This document shows positions 52,698 through 60,697 of a stretch of 64,000 nucleotides of DNA, piece by piece. Source of the stretch: Bacteroidales bacterium (GTDB lineage Bacteria; Bacteroidota; Bacteroidia; Bacteroidales; Marinilabiliaceae); the NCBI GenBank assembly GCA_017960905.1, contig JAGCYH010000001.1, positions 1 to 64,000 of the forward strand, in the 5' to 3' direction. Position 1 is the stretch's first letter, and every line of letters starts with the position of its first letter. The notes below the pieces were generated by a model. That model did no database searches and had not been told where the DNA came from. It was given only the letters and a program-made list of their open reading frames with translations. Both the position numbers and the translations under genes were made by a program.

Positions 52698-53034
52698 ACT
52701 TTATGAGTTTTATTATCGTGGCGCAAATATAGTAAAAATTGAAAATTGGGAATTGAAAATTGAACTACAAAAAAAACGAAAATCGCATTACAAATGCTAA
52801 TATTCAATAGAGCCGGATTGCAAATCCGGCTCAACGGGAATCCGCGTTCGAAATAAGACGTTGTACACAACGTCTCTACCAGACAGACGCAATGCATTGC
52901 GTCTCTACTCCTTACACTTTACTCTTTAATCACCAAACGTTAAACAATGTTAATCTCGGTATAATAAAACCGTTTTTCTGTATTATTGCAATCTAATTTA
53001 AAATCTGATTTATAATCATTTAAAACAACACATT
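52698..53034. other. Gene-free stretch between proC and the T9SS cargo gene
   Basis: These 337 bases hold the proC -7 element (52724-52731), a perfect hairpin GAGCCGGATT-GCA-AATCCGGCTC (52810-52832), and the inverted third copy of the composite repeat (52856-52930). The rest is AT-rich without a supported gene. A TATTATTG near 52983 is one base off a -7 element for the cargo gene. Confidence 0.6.
52856..52930 (-). repeat. Composite repeat copy 3 (inverted)
   Basis: Read on the minus strand, AAAGAGTAAAGTGTAAGGAGTAG-type units are followed by the perfect 20-bp palindrome AGACGCAATGCATTGCGTCT (52885-52904) and then a second perfect palindrome AGACGTTGTACACAACGTCT (52856-52875), each preceded by GTAGAGACG or a close variant. 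The order and unit type match copies at 4291 and 14424. Confidence 0.78.
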
Positions 53035-56000
53035 ATGACACACATTACGCGCTTGGCTAAATCCTTTGCTATTGCTTTTTTCTTTTCGGTTTTTTCTGCG
53101 AACACTTGGGCTCAAGATCCTGTATCTATAAGTGGCATATTTGTAAAGGAAACAGGTGATGGTATTACTATCAAAATTGGAAGCGATTGGTCTGATTGGA
53201 TGGCGTTCGCAAATGGATATAATAGATATCTTGATGGTCGCGAGCCTGGTTCCACAGAATCACCTTCAGAAGATATCACCCAATTCTCGGTTGATGGGAA
53301 TATTTACGATTTTGATAAGATAAAGAATATTATTCTTGATGCCGGATATTCATTGAATAATACAGAACATTCAGATACGAAACCGTTACTTTTTCTTCCT
53401 GAAGGTGTTACTCTTTCTATGAGCCCGAGATGCGATATTCAATGTAATGGCGAACTTGAATGCTGCCTAAACTTCGATGATGGCAACTGGTGCCTGCTGG
53501 TAAACAAGAATTATGGCACGATTAAGAATATAGCAATTAAAAATACTACTATACATATTGGACTATTTCAAACATCCCATGTGGGCAATAATACGATACA
53601 AGCCAATTGTTTCAGTTTTATTGCTGCTGAAAACCACGGAACAATAGAAAATTGCGAAGTAGTACGTTCTGATATATCTACTTCAGTTCGGAATAATAAT
53701 GAAATGAATACTATAATTTCGGCGGGTATAGCAAGTCATAACTATGGTACAATCGATAATTGCTTAGTAAAAGATTTTAGGAGTATCAATACTAATGATG
53801 ATCAGCCTTATGATTTTTCCATTTATAGCGCTCAAATAGTAGGTGTAGATCATGATTGTAATGAAGCAGGTAAAGGTATTCAGAACTGCTGCGCATTCAT
53901 ATCAAATGAGGAACAGATAACTAATACAACAAATACAAGTAATAACCCTAATACTTATCAAAAGAACTATCCGTTAGCATTATATGATTTATCAGATATT
54001 ACCGATTGCAAATATAGTTATAATGATATAGATGAATCCAACAAAGCATTTATTGTATGTGCAACAGGGACTGACGTTAACATAGAAATGGGCGACACTC
54101 GCATCGTAAAATACGATGCGAGTGCTACTGATGAAGATTCAAACAAATTCAAGGACCAAGCAGGTCTCGAATCTATTGTAAAACAATTTTGCGACGCAAC
54201 TGATTTCGATTTTATAAAATATAATTTTGACGACATTGACATAGAGACTAACCAAACATATTCGTATAGAGAAAAGGTAGAGAATACTAGTTTAAGCATA
54301 TCGCTCACACTTCCAAAATTGCATGAGTTATACCACCTCGAGAAAGACGAACTGGGAAGATACATAGTTCACGATGGCGACATTTTCAAATTAGACTATT
54401 GCACCATGGCGAATATGATGGCCAACATACAAGCAGGTGAAGAAATGAAGTTTGTATTCAAATCGTCAGACGACGAAGAATTCTATGCAGACGGCATTCC
54501 TGTACACGATGTGGAAGTACCATCGGGCTGCACTATCGATGCCTGTGGTGCTGTGATAGACGTTACATATACAAATACGGAAGGGCTCTATCCGCTATTC
54601 AGCAAAATTGCTACCGATGCTACAGTTAAAAGATTGATAGTTAATGTGATATACGAAATAACATACAATCAAAACGATTACCAAATAAATACAATAGACC
54701 CCGTTTTAAACGAGGTTCATCCCTCTTTTGGATTTTTGGCGAATGAAAACCACGGCACTATAGAAAATTGTAAAGTTGGCTACAGCGCCTCATACGAAAG
54801 AGACGGTAGTTGGGTAGAAACAAACGAATTCCCAACAAACAAATCTGGTAGTGGGTATTCTATAGGTGGCTTTGTGGGCATAAACTATGGAACAATACAA
54901 AACGCAATGTGCGGTTTGTATTTTAGGATTTCTAGTAGTTACTCAAATAATAATAAATTAACACATATTGGCGGAATTGCAGGGACAAATAATGGGACAA
55001 TAACCGATGCTGTTTTTTCGCTTAGCAATGGGTTAAGTGGTCTTTCCAGTCCAGGTCAGAACAGATCATGTGGCATATTTGTAGGTTATAACAACACTGA
55101 TGATGATGAATATACGCCGATACTCGAAAGAGCTTTTATAGTATTATCTGAAGATGATATAACTACTGCTGATTTGGAAACAATGTTTAATAATTATACA
55201 GAATCTGGTGTGCCTTACAGATTTAAAAGCTCTGATGGAGGAGGTGCAATGCTGGCTGCTGGGGTAGGATATGCTTTATACAGTTATTCCGACAAATTGC
55301 AAATGACTTTGCTTTACAAATCTGGCCTTGTCGAAAGTTACAACGAAGAGCACACCAGTGATCCTCTAACACTTGCTGATAGATATAAAACATATTCTGA
55401 TGCCGATGACGAAATGGCAACATCGGCAGTTCTTACGAATTTTATTATTCCTACTAAATGGGGAGTTTTTGAAGGCTGTCTGTCCTTGACAATGAGCGAC
55501 ATGGATGTAGAAACACTTACAAATCAAGAGACTGGCGAAACAATAATAACTTCGGTAAATGTAGGCGATAATGCCACACTCGAAGAGATTGTGCAAAAGA
55601 TAAACGACAGCCCGGCCGTGCTCAACGAAGCTACAATAAACATCACACACGATATTGATGCCGAGAGAGTCATGTCACTGAGTTTAGGCACAGCCGAAAG
55701 TCCTTTCAACGGAACGTTGAAAGGCAACGGCCATGCTATAACAAATGCTATATTTGATGAAGGACTCTATGGTGTGTATATGGTACCATATAATGGAGGT
55801 ACTAATCCAACAACTTGTGTACCAGCGGGATTCTTTGGCAGTTTAGGCGAGAAAGGTGTGATAGAAAACATAGAATTGCGTGATGCAGTTTTTAACATCG
55901 CCACCAACGACGACGAAGTGAAGAATGCTTCTGAAATCACTGTCGGTCTGTTATCATCAAAGAACAAAGGCAAGATCCGCAATATAGTAATAACGCCGAT

Positions 56001-57303
56001 ATTAAACATCAACAAAGACGACTTCAACAACACAAAAATCAACCTGGCTCTTGCCAGCGACAATGGTAACGACGAAGATGCCGACTCGCCCGACCAGGCT
56101 TCGATAGAGAATGTGGTTGTTCATATCAAAAACGAGAATTTAGGCTACAAAACGTACAGCGAATTAGAAAACGAATGGGACAACATGTCGGAAAACGACC
56201 TTGGCGAATACACTACATTTGCCAAAGCGTATAGCTTGTGGTGCGACTTAGGCCTCTACTACGATAGTCACAAAGGCCAAATCAGTTCGTTGGCAAGATA
56301 TGCATTTGGTATCAACGACGAAGACATGGTATTCCCCACATTCAGTTCGCTAGTAAAATGGTTCAACAATGGCCTGACCAACGTACAGAAACAGCAATAT
56401 GGTGCAATATTCACCGAAAACAACTTTAACGGTTCTTCCTTAGAGCCACAAGAAATGGTAGGCTCACTCGCATTATGGTATTTTGCCAACGATCAATCAG
56501 CGCTTCGCATCGCTGACAGAACGGAGTGGAACAATTACTACGAGTCTTTGGGCGAGGGCAATCACGTATGCGTGATTGCCACGCAGAACCTCTGCAAGAG
56601 TCCGGGCAAAGGCCGCACACGCAAGGTGTGCGCAGTACGCAACAATAGTGGCAACAAGAGCACACTGCTCAATCCCGACGACAATGTGCCCGCCACCGAA
56701 ATGGATTGCTCCGCCGAACAAGGCGCCAACGGCTATGCTGCATACTGGCTCAACTTCTTGGGCGAAGGCTACACTGGCACATACTCGTACGAGTGGAGCA
56801 ACGGATTGCTCTACCCTATACTTGCCTCTGCTAAAAACCAACCGATAGTAAAAATCGATTATACATCGGACGATAACGCATCAGGCGTCAATTACAATTC
56901 ATTCGGCAAGCAAGGCAGCACAGTAACAGTAAAATACACCAATACGCCGAGTCGCATAGAGGTCGATGGCGTTGCCATCGACCCGCTTGGCAGCAGCCAA
57001 ACGACGTTCGTCATACCGACGACAACCGATGCCAAGGGTAAAGTGTATGTAAATATTTACTTCAACCCGACCGGAATCAACCAACCTGCCACAACGACGG
57101 CTAAAACAATCAGAATAGCATCGCTTCGCAATATGATAACCATTGCCGGTGCCGCCGGCAAACACGTGGATATCAGCACATTGCAAGGCACAACAGTCTT
57201 TGCGCAAACCATTCCTACCGACCGCATCGAAGTAGTTCTGCCACAGAGCGGCATCTACGTAGTACGCGCCGGCAACGAAGTTGCAAAAGTACTCGTGCGA
57301 TAA
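53035..57303 (+). CDS. T9SS cargo protein with NxGTIxN repeats
   Basis: The 1422-residue protein has a signal peptide (ITRLAKSFAIAFFFSVFSANTWAQ) and a long beta-helix-like body. At least six GLUG-like repeats are visible (NYGTIKNIAI, NHGTIENCEV, NYGTIDNCLV, NHGTIENCKV, NYGTIQNAM, NNGTITDAV), with KGKIRN and KGVIEN later. The C-terminal segment (GKHVDISTLQGTTVFAQTIP, ending SGIYVVRAGNEVAKVLVR) matches the type A sorting domain recognised by the type IX system, which delivers proteins to the cell surface. An adhesin-like role is inferred. The 5' two thirds are AT-rich and the 3' end is clearly more GC-rich. Confidence 0.9.
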   Translation: MTHITRLAKSFAIAFFFSVFSANTWAQDPVSISGIFVKETGDGITIKIGSDWSDWMAFANGYNRYLDGREPGSTESPSEDITQFSVDGNIYDFDKIKNIILDAGYSLNNTEHSDTKPLLFLPEGVTLSMSPRCDIQCNGELECCLNFDDGNWCLLVNKNYGTIKNIAIKNTTIHIGLFQTSHVGNNTIQANCFSFIAAENHGTIENCEVVRSDISTSVRNNNEMNTIISAGIASHNYGTIDNCLVKDFRSINTNDDQPYDFSIYSAQIVGVDHDCNEAGKGIQNCCAFISNEEQITNTTNTSNNPNTYQKNYPLALYDLSDITDCKYSYNDIDESNKAFIVCATGTDVNIEMGDTRIVKYDASATDEDSNKFKDQAGLESIVKQFCDATDFDFIKYNFDDIDIETNQTYSYREKVENTSLSISLTLPKLHELYHLEKDELGRYIVHDGDIFKLDYCTMANMMANIQAGEEMKFVFKSSDDEEFYADGIPVHDVEVPSGCTIDACGAVIDVTYTNTEGLYPLFSKIATDATVKRLIVNVIYEITYNQNDYQINTIDPVLNEVHPSFGFLANENHGTIENCKVGYSASYERDGSWVETNEFPTNKSGSGYSIGGFVGINYGTIQNAMCGLYFRISSSYSNNNKLTHIGGIAGTNNGTITDAVFSLSNGLSGLSSPGQNRSCGIFVGYNNTDDDEYTPILERAFIVLSEDDITTADLETMFNNYTESGVPYRFKSSDGGGAMLAAGVGYALYSYSDKLQMTLLYKSGLVESYNEEHTSDPLTLADRYKTYSDADDEMATSAVLTNFIIPTKWGVFEGCLSLTMSDMDVETLTNQETGETIITSVNVGDNATLEEIVQKINDSPAVLNEATINITHDIDAERVMSLSLGTAESPFNGTLKGNGHAITNAIFDEGLYGVYMVPYNGGTNPTTCVPAGFFGSLGEKGVIENIELRDAVFNIATNDDEVKNASEITVGLLSSKNKGKIRNIVITPILNINKDDFNNTKINLALASDNGNDEDADSPDQASIENVVVHIKNENLGYKTYSELENEWDNMSENDLGEYTTFAKAYSLWCDLGLYYDSHKGQISSLARYAFGINDEDMVFPTFSSLVKWFNNGLTNVQKQQYGAIFTENNFNGSSLEPQEMVGSLALWYFANDQSALRIADRTEWNNYYESLGEGNHVCVIATQNLCKSPGKGRTRKVCAVRNNSGNKSTLLNPDDNVPATEMDCSAEQGANGYAAYWLNFLGEGYTGTYSYEWSNGLLYPILASAKNQPIVKIDYTSDDNASGVNYNSFGKQGSTVTVKYTNTPSRIEVDGVAIDPLGSSQTTFVIPTTTDAKGKVYVNIYFNPTGINQPATTTAKTIRIASLRNMITIAGAAGKHVDISTLQGTTVFAQTIPTDRIEVVLPQSGIYVVRAGNEVAKVLVR

Positions 57304-57337
57304 GATGCGCATATAACTCTTATTTATAATAAATTAC

Positions 57338-57377
57338 ACGCCAGAGGCGCGGCAAGCCGCGCTTCTGGCGTGTTTTT
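57338..57377 (+). terminator. Terminator of the T9SS cargo gene
   Basis: A long GC-rich stem (ACGCCAGAGGCGCGGC with GCCGCGCTTCTGGCGT, one mismatch) is followed by GTTTTT. Confidence 0.88.
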
Positions 57378-57550
57378 GGGGGTAGGTATACCTTTCAGCC
57401 GCTTCTCATCTATATAATATAACAAGTTGATTATAGATACATTAGTATTATTCCTGTCAAAAACACAAGCATTTTTTGGCCATTTTTGTCAAAAACACAA
57501 AATATTTCTCTGCAAGAGAATGAGTTTTTACCGGCACAAACAAAAAAATG

Positions 57551-57585
57551 ATTGATAATTCGCAGTGATACTGCGAATTATCAAT
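57551..57585 (-). terminator. Terminator of the Ser/Thr kinase gene
   Basis: ATTGATAATTCGCAG and CTGCGAATTATCAAT form a perfect 15-bp stem around TGATA. On the minus strand a T run follows, 47 bp beyond the kinase stop. Confidence 0.85.
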
Positions 57586-57631
57586 GAAATTATTCAAGAA
57601 AACAACAATAATTCTGCTCTTTTTTCTAACC

Positions 57632-58570
57632 TCAACCGTTGAAGATTCTGTTTATCCAGCTTGTTTTTTTGAATGGTTCACCCACTTTTTCGAGGTCGGC
57701 GAGCATGTCGGCAGCCGATTGGTAGCGGCCTTCGACGCCTTGGCGGAGAGTCTGCTCTATCTCGTCGGGTGAGAGACGGCGCGGCGGAAGGCGGAACGGG
57801 TGCTTGTATGCGGCGTGCGAAAGCACGCCGAACAAGTCGTCGGCCATGCGTACCGGTTGCTTCATTGGGTACGTAAGTTGCAGGTTTACAAGTATTTCGG
57901 GATTGCAGTCGGTGTAGGGTGCTTTGCCCATAATAAGTTGGAAAAGCATCACACTGAGCGCGAAGAGGTCGGACCATGGTCCGACCAGACTATTGTATTT
58001 GAGCAACATCTCGGGCGGCGAGTAAACGAGCGCGAACGACGAGCGCACGCCGCTTGTGTCGGGGTAGGGCGAGCATTGCTCATAGTCTATCAGCACGGCT
58101 TGCGCAAAGTCGGCCTCTACGGGATTCTGCCCCGGCAAGTGTTGTATGATGACGTTCGAAGGTTTCACATCGCGGTGAACGATGCCCGCTTCGTGCGTCT
58201 GTATCAGTGCTTTAAGCACTGATTTGCCTGCATCGATGAACTTCCGTTCATCGATTTTGCGGTATTGGCTTTTGCTGGTGAAAAGCGTCTTGAGGTCGGT
58301 CCCTTCGACATATTGGCGCACTATGTAGAGGCAGCCGTCGTCGGCCACAAAGGTGTCGAGAACCTTTGCCACGTAAGGCGAGTCGATGCCGGCGAGGCGT
58401 TGCATGAGCGAAGGCAGCGACGGCCCGTACTTCGACATGCATTTGACGGTAACCTTTTGGTTGCCGTCGGCCGTTGTGCCAACCCACACGCCGCCGTATT
58501 TGCCCTTGCTGCCCTTGCGGTCGAGCAAGATATAGTCGTTTTTCTGTCCGTGCAGTGTCTCGCCTGTCAT
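57632..58570 (-). CDS. Eukaryotic-type Ser/Thr protein kinase
   Basis: The 312-residue kinase has a Gly-rich loop (RKGSKGKYGGVWVG), the ATP Lys in VTVKCM, catalytic HRDVKPSNVII (about residues 133-143) and an Asp in IDYEQ, where DFG is expected. The activation and P+1 region includes YSPPEMLLKY, like APE. It lacks a transmembrane helix, so it is cytoplasmic. A short hydrophobic tail (WINRIFNG) ends it. The DYE replacement of DFG is unusual but keeps the Asp. It is 13 nt behind a PaaK-like gene on the same strand. Confidence 0.9.
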   Translation of the reverse strand: MTGETLHGQKNDYILLDRKGSKGKYGGVWVGTTADGNQKVTVKCMSKYGPSLPSLMQRLAGIDSPYVAKVLDTFVADDGCLYIVRQYVEGTDLKTLFTSKSQYRKIDERKFIDAGKSVLKALIQTHEAGIVHRDVKPSNVIIQHLPGQNPVEADFAQAVLIDYEQCSPYPDTSGVRSSFALVYSPPEMLLKYNSLVGPWSDLFALSVMLFQLIMGKAPYTDCNPEILVNLQLTYPMKQPVRMADDLFGVLSHAAYKHPFRLPPRRLSPDEIEQTLRQGVEGRYQSAADMLADLEKVGEPFKKTSWINRIFNG

Positions 58571-58583
58571 AGTGCTGTTTTGT

Positions 58584-59879
58584 TTAGCGTAAATCCATGA
58601 ATTTCACTGGTTTGCGGCTCATCTCGGGATACTGAAGCTTGTGTATGTACTCGGGCGATTCAAAGCTTATAGACGGCGCCACGCGTACTTTGGAGCGGAA
58701 CACGTCTTTGATTTTCTTCGCAAAAGCCTCATCGGCACGATGCGTGCCGATGCGCACTTTGATGTCGTCGGTGCCGAGGTCGTTGGTGTAAACCTCCACT
58801 ATATAGTTGTCAATGTCCTGTATGTCGTCGAGGATGTCGAAGAGGGCAGGCGGGTAAAGTGTTGTGCCTTTGTATTTTATCATTTGGCCTTTACGGCCAA
58901 TGATGGAGCTGAGGCGTGTGGTTTGCCTGCCGCAGCGGCACGGCTCGTTGTAGTGGTAGCACACATCGCCGGTCTTGAATCTGAGCAGTGGCATGCCTTC
59001 CACGCCGAGCGAGGTGATGGTTACTTCGCCCGGTTCGCCTTCGGCGACCGGCCGGTTGTTCTCGTCGAGAAACTCAACGATGATGAGCTCGGGCTGCACG
59101 TGGCCGCCGCAGTAGTGCTCGCAGTCGGTAAACGACGCCTGCATCTCGGTCGATGCGTAGGTGGTGTGCAACTTCAGCTCGGGCCAGCGTGCCATAATCT
59201 TCTGACCCAGAGTGGTATAGCTGCCTTCGGGCGTGCGCAGGGCTTCGCCTATGCACACGCATTTCCGAAGCGACGATGCCCGATAGTCGATGCCGTTTTT
59301 CTCGGCAAAGTCGATGAGTTTTATCAGAAACGACGGTACACAGATGCAACATGTTGGTTTAATGCGGTTTATGGTGTCCCACTGCAGCTCGGGAATGCCG
59401 TTGCCCACGCGTGAGACGCCCATGCCAACCTCCCTGCAGCCAAGGAAATACGCCAGTCCGGCCATGAAACGGCGGTCGATGGTTACCATCTCCTGCATTA
59501 TGTCGTCGCGTGTCAGGCCGGCGGTGGTGAACGACAGATATTCGTTGTAGGCCAATCGGTCTAAGTCGTTGTTGGTCAGCGCAAAAGTAACAGGGTTGCC
59601 CATGGTGCCCGAGGTAGTGACGTAGTCGATAATCTGCGATTTATCTACGCAGATAAACTCTTCGTTGTGCAACTGCAAGTCGGCCTTGGTGGTTACGGGC
59701 AGGCACTGCAAATCCTCTATGGTGCGTATCTTGCTGATATCGATGCGGTTATCGGCGAACATTCGCCGATAAAACGCCGAATGTTCTGCCAGATATTGTA
59801 TGGTTTTTCTCATCTCGCCCTCCTGAAAAGCCTTTATCTCGGCAGGCGATTTGAACTGAATGTCCGATTGCTTTTTCAT
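58584..59879 (-). CDS. PaaK-like AMP-forming acyl-CoA ligase
   Basis: The 431-residue protein belongs to the phenylacetate-CoA ligase group of adenylating enzymes: YVTTSGTMGNPVTFALTNND (about residues 89-108, phosphate-binding), a PELKLHTTYASTEMQASFTD segment and GEPGEVTITSLGVEGMPLLRFKTGD. Adenylating enzymes of this size act on aryl or short acids; its substrate is unknown. I use the ATG at 59879. Being just upstream of a kinase and downstream of recO, it may be functionally unrelated to either. Confidence 0.85.
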   Translation of the reverse strand: MKKQSDIQFKSPAEIKAFQEGEMRKTIQYLAEHSAFYRRMFADNRIDISKIRTIEDLQCLPVTTKADLQLHNEEFICVDKSQIIDYVTTSGTMGNPVTFALTNNDLDRLAYNEYLSFTTAGLTRDDIMQEMVTIDRRFMAGLAYFLGCREVGMGVSRVGNGIPELQWDTINRIKPTCCICVPSFLIKLIDFAEKNGIDYRASSLRKCVCIGEALRTPEGSYTTLGQKIMARWPELKLHTTYASTEMQASFTDCEHYCGGHVQPELIIVEFLDENNRPVAEGEPGEVTITSLGVEGMPLLRFKTGDVCYHYNEPCRCGRQTTRLSSIIGRKGQMIKYKGTTLYPPALFDILDDIQDIDNYIVEVYTNDLGTDDIKVRIGTHRADEAFAKKIKDVFRSKVRVAPSISFESPEYIHKLQYPEMSRKPVKFMDLR

Positions 59880-59968
59880 TATCAATTTTTTAGCCCACAA
59901 AAATAGGATTAAAAATTAAAAATGAAAAAATAATCTCTCACGTCATGCATCATCAGTAATAGCCTCTA

Positions 59969-60682
59969 TTAAATCACCTCGTGCAGCACGAGGTGTGAGT
60001 TGAGTGGGGTAAAGCCGGTGATATGCAGCATGTAATACTGCTCGAAGATGCTTATGAGGCGCTGGCGGTCGTCGCGGGTGAAGTGCGACTGCGACAGCGT
60101 ATCGGTCGTCAGATCAGCGGCTTGCAGCCAAAGCGACAAGTCGCTTTGGCACACGTAGTGGTCGTGCGCGGGGCAGGTGGCGGTCATAGTGCCGTTCATC
60201 AGGTCGAAATATGGCAGCTGCCTCTCGCGTGTGTTAGGCTCAAAGCCTAACACCGAAGCGAGGCGGAGCATGAAGTGTATGTGAAAATTGACGAGTCCGT
60301 CGGCTATGGTGTCGAGCGTTTTTATAGAGTCGGACAGGAATGCAAATAGCTGACTGTCAGGGTTGTCCTGCCGCACCGACTTCATCAGCAGTACGGCGAC
60401 GAACATAGCCACCGCGCGCCGCACGTTGTCGAACGGCAGAGCAACGAAAGGGTAGTGTATCTGCAACTCTTTGAGGTACTGAAGTTTGGCATTGGGTCGG
60501 TTGGTGGTTTCAAATTCTACTATCGAAAGCGGAATGAGCAGAGGCAGCAAGTCTTTGCGCTTGCTGCTGCGCACGCCTTTCACCATGTAGCTTTGCCGGC
60601 CGAGCGCTTCGGTGTAGATGGTCGATACGATACTCGTCTCACCGTATCTTATGTAGCCTAAAACAATGCCTAAAGTTTTCAT
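59969..60682 (-). CDS. recO: DNA repair protein RecO
   Basis: The 237-residue protein has the N-terminal OB fold with GIVLGYIRYGETSIVSTIYTEALGR and the family's VKGVRSS region, then the all-helical C-terminal domain. RecO helps load RecA at ssDNA gaps with RecR and RecF. The zinc Cys pattern typical of some RecO is not obvious here. It starts 15 nt after priA, so the two repair/restart genes are co-transcribed. Confidence 0.9.
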   Translation of the reverse strand: MKTLGIVLGYIRYGETSIVSTIYTEALGRQSYMVKGVRSSKRKDLLPLLIPLSIVEFETTNRPNAKLQYLKELQIHYPFVALPFDNVRRAVAMFVAVLLMKSVRQDNPDSQLFAFLSDSIKTLDTIADGLVNFHIHFMLRLASVLGFEPNTRERQLPYFDLMNGTMTATCPAHDHYVCQSDLSLWLQAADLTTDTLSQSHFTRDDRQRLISIFEQYYMLHITGFTPLNSHLVLHEVI

Positions 60683-60697
60683 TCTGAGACTGATATA

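Larger units (their letters stand above)
57304..57631. other. Gene-free stretch after the T9SS cargo gene
   Basis: These 328 bases hold the terminator of the cargo gene (57338-57377), an AT-rich stretch with nothing recognisable, and the terminator of the convergent kinase gene (57551-57585). I see no gene. Confidence 0.7.
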
